From CAVTUU01 sp045804965 (lineage in GTDB: Bacteria > Chloroflexota > Chloroflexia > Thermomicrobiales > UBA6265): a stretch of 47,476 bases of DNA. The stretch spans positions 1 to 47,476 of the forward strand of contig JBJMMD010000015.1 of the NCBI GenBank assembly GCA_045804965.1, read 5' to 3'. Below, piece by piece: positions 18,307-25,262 of this stretch. The position numbers and the translations under genes were made by a program. The stretch's first letter is position 1. The number at the start of each line of letters is the position of its first letter. The notes beneath the pieces are model-generated. The model worked only from the letters and a program-made list of their open reading frames with translations, made no database searches and was not told the origin of the DNA.

Positions 18307-19095
18307 TTAGACGGACAGGAACTCGCCCGCGACCCAGCCCGTGCCAGCCGTGGAATCGACCTCATACCAGAGGTAGCCATCGGCTGCTTCGGACGCGCTG
18401 AGAATCGTGACGGTGTCGCCATCGACGATCGTGCCTAGCACCGAACCTGAGAGGCTGGCCGAATCCCGAACGTTGAGGGCGTCGGTAGCGACCGTAGCAA
18501 CCGTGTCGACGGTCAGCGCCAACTGCGAGGAGTCAGAGGTCAAGTAGTCGGCGACCACCCACCCGGTTGTTCCAGACGCGGTCTGAATCTCGGCCCAGGT
18601 GTACTCGTCGGCTGAATCGGTCGCGCCTAGATCAGTAACGGTGTCGCCGAACGCGACCGTTTCCAAGACGGCACCAGAGAGACTGCCCGAATCGCGGACA
18701 TTGAGCGCATCGGTGTTGACGTCGAGCGTGCCGGCGCTAGTCGTCGTCGTAGTAGCCGACGTTGTGTCCGCCAGGAACTCACCAGCGGCGTATCCGCTCA
18801 CCCCGTCGAAATCGACCTGATACCAGGAGTAGCCGTCGGCCGAGGTTGGGCCGGCGAGCACCGTCCCGACCGTCCCCTCGTTGATCATTTCGATCACCGC
18901 GCCCGCAGTGCTGGCGCTGACGCGGAGGTTGATCCCATCGGTGGTGACCACCGTCTGGTTGGGGCTGAACGCCGCGGCGTCCTGCGCGTTTGCCGTGAAC
19001 GCGCCGCCAAGCCAGCCGGCACTGAGTACGGTCACGACGATGACCAACGCCGCCGAGAGGAGACGAGAGTTGTTCAAAACTGATCGGATCGCCAT
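18307..19095 (-). CDS. Secreted protein with three bacterial SH3 (SH3b) repeats
   Basis: A 262-residue exported protein. Residues 1-~37 (RSVLNNSRLLSAALVIVVTV, then AGWLGGAFTANAQ) form a signal peptide. Three SH3_3-type domains of about 65 residues follow, each opening with an LNVRDSGSLSGAVLETV-like strand (the first reads INLRVSASTAGAVIEMI) and ending with the conserved Trp pair (YSWYQVDFDGVSGYAAGEFL, YTWAEIQTASGTTGWVVADY, YLWYEVDSTAGTGWVAGEFL). SH3b repeats usually bind peptidoglycan or other wall polymers. No catalytic domain is attached, so it is a pure binding or structural protein. It is transcribed convergently to mutL. Confidence 0.9.
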   Translation of the reverse strand: MAIRSVLNNSRLLSAALVIVVTVLSAGWLGGAFTANAQDAAAFSPNQTVVTTDGINLRVSASTAGAVIEMINEGTVGTVLAGPTSADGYSWYQVDFDGVSGYAAGEFLADTTSATTTTTSAGTLDVNTDALNVRDSGSLSGAVLETVAFGDTVTDLGATDSADEYTWAEIQTASGTTGWVVADYLTSDSSQLALTVDTVATVATDALNVRDSASLSGSVLGTIVDGDTVTILSASEAADGYLWYEVDSTAGTGWVAGEFLSV

Positions 19096-19361
19096 GTTGT
19101 CATACCCCTTCTACTGCTGCCTTCGAGTCGAACTGCATCGACCTTCCATTGACACCAGGGTAAGTGGGGCATCTGCAAGCTCCCTGGGCCTTTCCTGTAC
19201 GTTTACTGGGAGTTTCGGAACGGTTTGCAGGGAGGCACGGAGTTGACACGAGGCGCCTCCCGAACTCAGCAGTGTTTCTGCACATTCCTTGCGATATGCG
19301 CAGCGAGAAGCAATCGGTACTCCGCGTGAGGGCAAAGACGCGAAGAATGTGGAGGTGAACG

Positions 19362-19568
19362 ATGACCGATCCCCAGATCGACCCACTTGACGAGGAGAAT
19401 CAGCAGGAAAAGGCCGAGCACGAAGCCGCCAAGCGTAGCTCGTCACCGCTGGGCGCCTTCGAGGTCGCGGCCGACGCGATTACTCGCCCATTTGCCCGCG
19501 AAAAACTCACGGAGGAAGAAGCTGAAGAAGTAGCCGAGGAAACCGACAAGGAAGAGCGATCTATCTGA
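19362..19568 (+). CDS. Small acidic protein of unknown function
   Basis: A 68-residue product with a strong ribosome site (GGAGGTGAACG) before ATG 19362. It is very rich in Glu/Asp and alanine. Two charged segments (DPLDEENQQEKAEHEAAKR and EKLTEEEAEEVAEETDKEER) flank a short central block SPLGAFEVAADAITRPFARE. It contains no cysteine or tryptophan and is probably largely helical or disordered. The DUF72 gene begins two bases after its stop, so the pair forms one translational unit. No family is recognised. Confidence 0.75.
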   Translation: MTDPQIDPLDEENQQEKAEHEAAKRSSSPLGAFEVAADAITRPFAREKLTEEEAEEVAEETDKEERSI

Positions 19569-19570
19569 CC

Positions 19571-20368
19571 TTGTTTGCGGACTCAGTTGCAAACGGACAA
19601 AGCAGTCACGTATCCGCGGGAAATTCGTCTATCGCCAGGCATCGAGATCGCGTCCATGTCGGTACGTCTGGCTGGTCATATCGTTCCTGGCGAGGACCGT
19701 TCTACCCGCCGTCTGAGTCGCCGCGAGAGGACCTCGCATTCTACGCCCGTCACTTCTCGACCGCCGAGGTCAACAACACGTTCTATCGCCTGCCAAGTAT
19801 TGAGACAGTGAGATCCTGGCGAGATACGGTTCCGGCCGATTTCATCTTTGCGATCAAAGCAAGCCGATATATCACACACATGAAACGTCTGAGCGATCCC
19901 GAACAACCGCTTGCACTGCTGTTCGAGCGGATCCAGCCATTGGGCGACCGGCTCGGTCCCATCCTCTTTCAATGCCCACCCCGCTGGCACAAGAACGTGG
20001 ATCGGCTGGGAGCGTTCCTCCAGCACCTTCCGCGCGATCACCGGTATGCCTTTGAATTCCGGGATCCGACATGGTTTGACCGCGAGGTCTACGATCTCTT
20101 GTCCGCGCATCAGGTCGCGCTTTGCATGTATGACCTGGCCGGTCAGCGTTCCCCCATGGTGATGACCACGGACATGGTGTATGTCCGCTTCCACCGACCG
20201 GCCAGAGACGATACATGGGCCTACGATCGCGACGCGCTTGTCAAGTTGGCTGAAGACATCACGTTCTGGGTGAACGACGGCCGCTCGGTTTACTGCTACT
20301 TCAACAACGATCCCGGCGGCGCCGCGCCACGAAATGCCCAGGAATTGCTTGAGTTATTGAGCCCGTAA
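19571..20368 (+). CDS. DUF72 family protein (YecE-like TIM-barrel)
   Basis: A 265-residue protein. The apparent start is TTG 19571, two bases after the previous stop, with GGAAGAG 14 bases before it. The conserved core begins at residue ~28 with VHVGTSGWSYRSWRGPFYPP. Other DUF72 blocks are FSTAEVNNTFYRLPS, DFIFAIKASRYITHMKRL, LGPILFQCPPRW, YAFEFRDPTWF and the C-terminal VYCYFNNDPGGAAPRNAQEL. The fold is a TIM-barrel resembling xylose-isomerase/endonuclease IV-type proteins. The biochemical function of DUF72 is not established to my knowledge. Length is normal for the family. Confidence 0.92.
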   Translation: MFADSVANGQSSHVSAGNSSIARHRDRVHVGTSGWSYRSWRGPFYPPSESPREDLAFYARHFSTAEVNNTFYRLPSIETVRSWRDTVPADFIFAIKASRYITHMKRLSDPEQPLALLFERIQPLGDRLGPILFQCPPRWHKNVDRLGAFLQHLPRDHRYAFEFRDPTWFDREVYDLLSAHQVALCMYDLAGQRSPMVMTTDMVYVRFHRPARDDTWAYDRDALVKLAEDITFWVNDGRSVYCYFNNDPGGAAPRNAQELLELLSP

Positions 20369-20417
20369 TTCTCGGCCGTGGCGCCATCGATCTCGCGCCG
20401 AAGTCGAACGCGGCTTG

Positions 20418-20795
20418 TTATTGGCCCACGATGTCGTCCTTGAGCGCTGCCACGTGACTGATGACCTCGTCAATGAGCTCGGCGGGCACACTAAAGGTGG
20501 CCAAGGAGTCGATGAGATGGCCGGCGACCGCGCCAAACTGTGCTTCACTGATGCCGAGACCTTCATGAGCGCGGCGCATACTCCGCCCCTTGTACTGATT
20601 CGGACCGCCCAGCGCGAAGCTCATGAACCGCGTTTGGTGCCGGCGCAAGTGATCCATATCGATGTGTTCGAAGATCGGCTTCAGCGACTCGTCGGCCAAG
20701 ATACGCTGATAGAAATTGGCGACAACCGCTTCAATATTTGCCGCTCCGCCTAACCGCTCATACAGTGAAGGCTTCTCTAACGTCACGACGCTCAT
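20418..20795 (-). CDS. Truncated haemoglobin (group I-like)
   Basis: A 125-residue haem protein. The start ATG 20795 is picked for GGAG six bases upstream; ATG 20798 or 20807 would add one to five residues. Features in order: SLYERLGGAANIEAVVANFY with the B10 Tyr at 29, PIFEHIDM with the CD1 Phe at 42, the E-helix RRHQTRFMSFALGG, and RRAHEGLGI with the proximal F8 His at 77. Truncated globins bind O2 or NO in the cytoplasm and commonly take part in NO detoxification or redox sensing. The gene stands alone, converging with the DUF72 gene. Confidence 0.93.
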   Translation of the reverse strand: MSVVTLEKPSLYERLGGAANIEAVVANFYQRILADESLKPIFEHIDMDHLRRHQTRFMSFALGGPNQYKGRSMRRAHEGLGISEAQFGAVAGHLIDSLATFSVPAELIDEVISHVAALKDDIVGQ

Positions 20796-20967
20796 CATTT
20801 TCTCCATTACCTGGGACCAGACACACAATCTCGATCCCTTGAGGCATTCCAACCTGTGTTGTCTGTAAATGCCTGCGTCCATTAGCTTTCATTCCGCCCT
20901 TCGGCGGGACTGCTCTATCTTGCCCGCGGTGACCTGCCATCGCATGCGTGATTTCGCGTATTTCGCG

Positions 20968-21084
20968 TCACGGCACCCGCCGCGTCCAAACCGTATTCGG
21001 CCCAGCGCAGGCAGGTTTTCGCCTCGCCGATGTCGAGCATGGCGAGAAAGTCGTCGGGCGGCAAGAAATTGATGGAGCGGTAAT
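20968..21084 (-). pseudogene. Internally deleted fragment of the thioredoxin-fold gene at 23423-23989
   Basis: On the minus strand, YRSINFLPPDDFLAMLDIGE followed by AKTCLRWAEY is almost identical to residues in the gene at the right end of this region (YRSINFLPPDDFLDMLDIGE, ASSRLRWAEY). After this block the fragment jumps to GCGGGTGCCGTGA, the last 13 bases of the full gene, but in the wrong frame. The upstream catalytic part is absent. It is a decayed partial copy, not a working gene. Confidence 0.75.
20992..21084 (+). repeat. Left copy of a 93-base direct repeat
   Basis: Starts CGTATTCGGCCCAGCGCAGG and ends AAATTGATGGAGCGGTAAT. It matches 23611-23703 in the same orientation with only about eight mismatches, including a 39-base identical run at the right end. 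Confidence 0.85.
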
Positions 21085-21179
21085 ATCCGTAATAACGCCG
21101 TCCTAGTGTTGCGGTGGGATGATGAGGAAAGTACCAGCTTCGCGGCTGACTGAACCCGGCAACACAACGAATCGAACAC

Positions 21180-21204
21180 GCGACCCGGCATTGTGCCGGG
21201 TCGC
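21180..21204 (-). terminator. Terminator of the 21224-22432 gene pair
   Basis: GCGACCCGGCA (21180-21190), loop TTG, TGCCGGGTCGC (21194-21204) form a perfect 11-bp stem 20 bases beyond the stop of the minus-strand gene at 21224. Confidence 0.7.
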
Positions 21205-21223
21205 TGTCTTGTTGCTCGGCACG

Positions 21224-21718
21224 TCATCCGATTTCCGGAAAGTCATCGACCTTGAGCTTCGTCAAATCTTCCCACTGGTCACCCTGAGCGTTATAGCTGA
21301 AGTACTCGCCTTGCCTATCCAAGAGCTTGTTGATACTGCCCATTGCCCGCTCAAATGTCTTGCTGTCGTCGACGTCGATTGAGCAATCGAGCACTCGGCG
21401 CTCGCGGCCAGTCTCGTCAGGGTAAAGGCGGAGTCGAAGGGAAAGTCGCTTGCCGGGTTGCCTTACGGGTTTGAGCGCGTCATAAAGCGCGTTTGCGCCG
21501 ATGCCGGTCAGAGTACTCATCAGTAGTTCGAGAGCAATTGAGAGTGCGACTGAAACTTCCGAGAACTTGTAGACCGGTACCGCCGACGCGTCGGCGTACT
21601 TGTTTAGTTCGTCGGCAACTGCATCTATCGTTGCTCCGTCGAAGTCTCTCGCGTCGAAGACAATGTTGATTCGAGGTCGTAGCGGCTGTCCGATAGGGTT
21701 CCGTTTGTCATCCATCAT
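21224..21718 (-). CDS. Uncharacterised protein, probable partner of the HEPN gene
   Basis: A 164-residue product. Residues ~17-52 (INIVFDARDFDGATIDAVAD to VPVYKF) look like an alpha/beta ferredoxin-like unit. Residues ~55-83 (SVALSIALELLMSTLTGIGA) are a hydrophobic, helix-forming segment that could insert in or lie on a membrane. The C-terminal part (RLSLRLRLYPDETGRERRVL, DCSIDVDDSKTFERAMGSIN) is a second alpha/beta unit. It starts 42 bases after the HEPN-motif gene with no terminator between, so the two are probably one operon. The start has no clear ribosome site (ATG 21718 or 21715). Base composition is lower in G+C than the surrounding chromosome. No family is recognised. Confidence 0.6.
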   Translation of the reverse strand: MMDDKRNPIGQPLRPRINIVFDARDFDGATIDAVADELNKYADASAVPVYKFSEVSVALSIALELLMSTLTGIGANALYDALKPVRQPGKRLSLRLRLYPDETGRERRVLDCSIDVDDSKTFERAMGSINKLLDRQGEYFSYNAQGDQWEDLTKLKVDDFPEIG

Positions 21719-21760
21719 CGGCGCTTGCCCTCGTCGCTTACTTGGTGCAAACGCGACTCG

Positions 21761-22432
21761 CTATGCCGGATGCCTGACCATGAAGTCACGAATGCCGTCG
21801 ATCATCAAACCGACCTGTTCCGGTTTGTAATTGCCGTAGTTGCCATGCGCGGCGTCGTTTCGCAGATCGAGCCAACTTTGAACCGACCGCCATTCAATCT
21901 GATTGTAGAGCGGAAATATCCGAAGATCGTCGTTCATGGCTGATGCCTTCTTTGGTTCGACCGAGCCGTTCGGTTTCGTTACGGTCGTGTCGATGCCGTT
22001 TTTCTGGCACAAGCTACGCAAGTGCGCTTCGAGCGTGCTCCCTGCGATCACGGCGGCGTCGTCGTTGTACCCATCGCCGAATAGCGACGTTGCCATTTCG
22101 AGGTAGTCGTCAAAGACCTCGGCATGTACTCGTTCCTTAAGTGAACACGTGAACCCATGGGAAAAATTTTCTAGAGCGGATTTCAGAATGCCGACCCCTG
22201 CTTCGACAGAGGCCGCGAACGTGTTCTCGGTCCTTTTCTCAAACGTTGCGGTAAACGACGAATTGTCGCCAAAGACGGTTCGAAGCAAGTCCGAGGATTG
22301 TGTTTGCCACTCAAAAAACTTTTCCGGCTCAACAACCTTGTGCAAACTGGGTTGGGAAACAAACTGCCTTAGCGCAGTTTCCCCCTTTGCGATCACGTCC
22401 TCGAACCGCTTGACAATCACCGCATCGACCAC
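21761..22432 (-). CDS. HEPN-motif protein (DUF4145-like), possible defence or RNase module
   Basis: A 223-residue protein from GTG 22432 with GGGGG nine bases upstream. The C-terminal all-helical part (residues ~125-220) has GYNDDAAVIAGSTLEAHLRS LCQKNG and then SVQSWLDLRNDAAHGNYGNY. R191-x4-H196 is the R-x4-6-H active motif of HEPN ribonucleases, in the RNDAAHG form common in DUF4145-like and abortive-infection HEPN proteins. The N-terminal 120 residues are helical and unassigned. HEPN proteins often act as RNases in toxin-antitoxin or phage-defence systems, so a defence role is inference. It is paired with the 21224-21718 gene and lies in an A/T-richer segment bracketed by a direct repeat. 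Confidence 0.7.
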   Translation of the reverse strand: MVDAVIVKRFEDVIAKGETALRQFVSQPSLHKVVEPEKFFEWQTQSSDLLRTVFGDNSSFTATFEKRTENTFAASVEAGVGILKSALENFSHGFTCSLKERVHAEVFDDYLEMATSLFGDGYNDDAAVIAGSTLEAHLRSLCQKNGIDTTVTKPNGSVEPKKASAMNDDLRIFPLYNQIEWRSVQSWLDLRNDAAHGNYGNYKPEQVGLMIDGIRDFMVRHPA

Positions 22433-22839
22433 GCTGCCGACCCCCTCTGCATATCGTGAACCTCATATCCGCCGGTCGCAGCCATTCTCCCGCGTGCGTG
22501 TTCACCACTGTTGCGGAACTCAGAATCAGGAACCGCCTATGCCATCATCTATGATTTGAAATAGGTCGCCTATGGCCACATGCCTGCTGTAGATTGCGTT
22601 TGATCCTCATGTCGATGTGAAGTCAAAGACGGCCAATTGTCTTCAGCGCTCGGCACGCAAATGCAATATAGCGCCCAACTAGAGCAACCTTGGCCGCCAA
22701 TTTCAGTTTCATTGTCGTCAAGGTGATCGAACATTCATGACTTTGGAGGCCCCTGACCTTTGAACTGCAATACTTGATCTGGCTAAGGACGGAGCACTCA
22801 GACGTACGATGCGGAGACAGAAAAGCCTATGTCGGGAAC
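22433..22839. other. A/T-richer intergenic stretch
   Basis: About 400 bases between the HEPN gene start and the end of the interrupted gene. There is no credible frame on either strand and no hairpin with a T-run. The lower G+C fits foreign origin with the neighbouring genes. Confidence 0.4.
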
Positions 22840-23247
22840 TCAAAGATGAGCCTTCATCACAAAGGTCGCACGTTCTCGCTTGATTTCGTCGAACCGTTCG
22901 TCCAATTCGGTACGACTCGACACCTGTTCTCTTTCAAGCCAATCAAACCGCTCTTCTCTTGATTCGCTCGGGTCATGTTTACCTAAACAGACGATGCCAG
23001 TACCGTTCGAAGACAGTATTCCGCTAACCCGATAAGACTCGCCCGCATAAATAAAATCAGCGACACGCCATGTAGACGACTCCCAACGATCTTCCCATTT
23101 GGTCGCATATGCGTGACTCTTGCGCATCTCGAACAGAACCCTGTAGTTTTGATACAGATTGCCTTTTCCGCACTCTAGAACGGAAGATCCGAGGTCAACC
23201 TTACGTCGTAATTAACGACGGCCAGCAATAGATGGAGCATGGTTCAT
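22840..23247 (-). pseudogene. Uncharacterised gene interrupted by a TAA codon
   Basis: From ATG 23247 (GAGAAAC just upstream) the frame reads MNHAPSIAGRR, then TAA at 23214-23212. It then continues open in the same frame for about 123 codons: KVDLGSSVLECGKGNLYQNY, RVLFEMRKSHAYATKWEDRW, ADFIYAGESYRVSGI, CLGKHDPSESREERFDWLER. The part after the stop has normal protein composition and no obvious start or ribosome site until ATG 23127. The simplest reading is a nonsense-mutated or 5'-truncated gene. A shorter functional product from ATG 23127 (95 residues, ending ATFVMKAHL) cannot be excluded. No family is recognised. Confidence 0.45.
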
Positions 23248-23422
23248 GTTTCTCAACTAAATTAATGATAAACCGTTTCTCCGAAGTCCAGGAGAAAATT
23301 GGCTGCCCTTCCGTTGATACGGAACTTAATTAGCACGGAGATAATTTTACAAGGAAGGTTCCACAGGTTCCAGGTGCTCTTTGCTCTGAAGGACGAAGGA
23401 TGCATAAAAAATTCTTGATATC

Positions 23423-23989
23423 TCACGGCACCCGCTTCGCCCACACGGAATCCGGAAAGCGGTCGAGGATTTCTTGCCAGACGCGATACATTTGGTCGTT
23501 GTCGTGCGTTTTGAGATAGGTGGCGATGCCGCGCCAGTAAATGGCCTCGGCGGCGAAGACGCCGTCCGGCTGGCGTTCGGTGACGTTGCCGAGCAGGTCG
23601 ATGGCGCGGTCGTATTCGGCCCAGCGCAGGCGGGAGCTCGCTTCGCCGATGTCGAGCATGTCTAGAAAGTCGTCGGGCGGCAAGAAATTGATGGAGCGGT
23701 AATGGACCACTCCGCGGCGGTCGGCGATGAGGAGGGTTGGTGTCCAAATCACGTTGAGCGGCCGGACGACGCCCCGATCCTTGAACAGATCGAGGCGTAG
23801 CGGCACAAAGCGATCCGCAATCGCGGCCTGCACGCGGGCGTCTGGATACGTCACGGCATCCAGTTTCTCGCAGCCACGTCAAGGGACCTTCATCACGTCG
23901 ATCAGGATCGGACGCCGGCTCGAGCGCGCTTCATCCAGTGCGGCGTCCCATTCGTAGAGCCAGGAGAAGGCGGTGAAATCGTCCGTCAT
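23423..23989 (-). CDS. Thioredoxin-fold selenoprotein candidate (in-frame UGA as selenocysteine, UxxC motif)
   Basis: From ATG 23989 the frame runs MTDDFTAFSWLYEWDAALDE, ARSSRRPILIDVMKVP, then TGA (23881-23879, codon 37), then RGCEKLDAVTYPDARVQAAI and on to the stop at 23423. Reading the TGA as Sec gives a 188-residue protein with U37-R-G-C40, exactly where thioredoxins have CxxC: after the PILIDV strand and before the EKLD helix. The cis-proline loop WTPTLL (Pro84) confirms the fold. The C-terminal ~90 residues are helical and tetratricopeptide-like (AEYDRAIDLLGNV, AAEAIYWRGIATYL, MYRVWQEILDRFPDSVW). A likely role is cytoplasmic thiol-disulfide or peroxide chemistry. Without Sec, calling would start at GTG 23854 and lose the active site. 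Confidence 0.75.
23611..23703 (+). repeat. Right copy of the 93-base direct repeat
   Basis: This copy lies inside the intact thioredoxin-fold gene. It matches 20992-21084 over its whole length with scattered substitutions clustered at 23627-23638 and 23656-23659. The two copies are in the same orientation, 2.6 kb apart. Confidence 0.85.
23842..23863 (-). promoter_or_regulatory. Putative bacterial SECIS element
   Basis: In the mRNA, 15 bases after the UGA, CUGGAUGC (23863-23856) pairs with GUAUCCAG (23849-23842) in an 8-bp stem with one G-U. It is capped by a six-base loop, CGUGAC, whose second base is G. A short stem, small apical loop and guanine at loop position 1-2, with the loop about 16-37 bases after UGA, are the known requirements for SelB-dependent bacterial SECIS. 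Here the loop begins at base 24. Confidence 0.65.
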
Positions 23990-24181
23990 GTTGAAGTCAC
24001 TTTCTCGGAAAATCGATGTAAAGCATCATCACGAGATCGAAATCGGTAATATCACGCATGATTTCGCTCACGCTCACAGCATAATGCTTGTGTTGCACCC
24101 GAGTGGGTGATAGACTGTACGTACACTCAGGTTGCGTCGCAGTTTGGTTTCGCGTGGATGCCCATGGGAGGATTCTGAAGA

Positions 24182-25117
24182 ATGGTTATCGATTTACTTG
24201 CTCGCCGGGTCAATCGGCGGAGAGTGCTTGAAGGCTGGGCGGGAGCGATGCTCCTCGGCGGTTTCACCGCGCCCTTCCGCGGCTACCGCGTGTCCGCCGC
24301 GGCCAACGATGTGCAACCGGCGAACTTGGGTGTGCTGACCATCGCGGCCGGTGGTCTCGATTCGCGGCGACCGGGCGAACCGGAAAATAGTGATGTGCTG
24401 AAGATTTGCCGCGTTGATGTGCCCAATCGCACGCTTCGCGTGATTAGTCTCCCGCGCGACTTGTATGTGGATATTCCTGGATTTCAGGCCGACAAGATTA
24501 CCCGCGCGTACGATTTTGGCTCAAAAGCGACCGGCACCTTCAAGGGCGGTGCGAACGCGATTAAAGACACTATTGAGAGCAATTTCGATATCGAAATCGA
24601 CGCGGTTGTACTCACGACCTTTGGCGGCTTCGAAGATATCGTCGACGCCTTCGGCGGTGTCGATGTCGACAACCCGTACGACGTCTCGGACGGCGAATAC
24701 CCGACGACCGACTATGGATACAAGAGCATTTATTTCCCCACTGGCCAGATCCATCTCAATGGCGAGGAAGCGCTCGAATTCTCGCGTACCCGCCATCAGG
24801 ACGGCGACGATGGCCGCGTGATGCGCCAGGAGCTAGTTATTCGCGGTCTGCTTGATCGCTCGAAAGATTCGGACAACAAAGCGAAGATCAGTGACCTGAT
24901 CACCGCGCATCGGAAGTCGATCCGCACCGACCTCGGCAAGTCGAAGCAGCTTGCGCTCGCGCTCGCCGCGCCCGATTTCACCAACGACAATGTGTCCTTC
25001 ACGACGCTGGTGAATTTCATTTATGGCGACTATGCCGGCGACATGTGGATTTATGCCGGCGACTGGGGCCAAATCCCCGGCTACGTCCAGGGTTTCTTGG
25101 ATGGGTCGATCAGCTAA
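24182..25117 (+). CDS. LytR-CpsA-Psr (LCP) family ligase with Tat-like signal
   Basis: A 311-residue protein from ATG 24182, preceded by GGAGG at 24168. The N-terminus has RRVNRRRVLEGWAGAMLLGG then FTAPFRGYRVSAAA, which reads as a twin-arginine (Tat) signal rather than the usual LCP membrane anchor. The LCP domain has LGVLTIAAGGLDSRRPGEP, ENSDVLKICRVDVPNRTLRV, SLPRDLYVDIPGF (active-site Arg/Asp), the lipid-pocket helix GGANAIKDTIESNFDIEID, GGVDVDNPYDVSDG, and EALEFSRTRHQDGDDGRVMR with the conserved arginines. LCP enzymes transfer undecaprenyl-linked glycopolymers onto peptidoglycan or proteins at the cell surface. A strong hairpin follows the gene. Confidence 0.92.
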   Translation: MVIDLLARRVNRRRVLEGWAGAMLLGGFTAPFRGYRVSAAANDVQPANLGVLTIAAGGLDSRRPGEPENSDVLKICRVDVPNRTLRVISLPRDLYVDIPGFQADKITRAYDFGSKATGTFKGGANAIKDTIESNFDIEIDAVVLTTFGGFEDIVDAFGGVDVDNPYDVSDGEYPTTDYGYKSIYFPTGQIHLNGEEALEFSRTRHQDGDDGRVMRQELVIRGLLDRSKDSDNKAKISDLITAHRKSIRTDLGKSKQLALALAAPDFTNDNVSFTTLVNFIYGDYAGDMWIYAGDWGQIPGYVQGFLDGSIS

Positions 25118-25145
25118 GACGATCGCACTATCACAGCAACTCGAT

Positions 25146-25196
25146 AGCACCTTTCGCTTCGGTCGTTCCATCTAGCGCCTCGAAGCGAAAGGTGCT
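25146..25196 (+). terminator. Terminator of the LCP gene
   Basis: AGCACCTTTCGCTTCG (25146-25161) and its exact complement (25181-25196) form a 16-bp perfect stem with a 19-base loop, 28 bases past the LCP stop. The following bases are T/A-rich (GTTAGTATGATTATTAAT). Confidence 0.75.
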
Positions 25197-25262
25197 GTTA
25201 GTATGATTATTAATAGTGGCACGATCGCTCTAAAGAATTTGATTCCTAGTGGAGCCTGTCTC

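Noticed and set aside
21120..21210. tRNA-like segment at the island edge
   Set aside because: CGAATCGAACACG resembles a T-loop, but no acceptor stem or anticodon arm can be built; the stem is a terminator.
23423..23854. Conventional start of the thioredoxin-like gene at GTG 23854
   Set aside because: It would remove the first strand and the redox motif of a thioredoxin fold; the upstream frame through TGA is clearly coding.
25118..25262. T-box leader for tyrS
   Set aside because: The hairpin here is the LCP terminator; no T-box antiterminator sequence (GGGTGG..CCGCG) is present on the plus strand.
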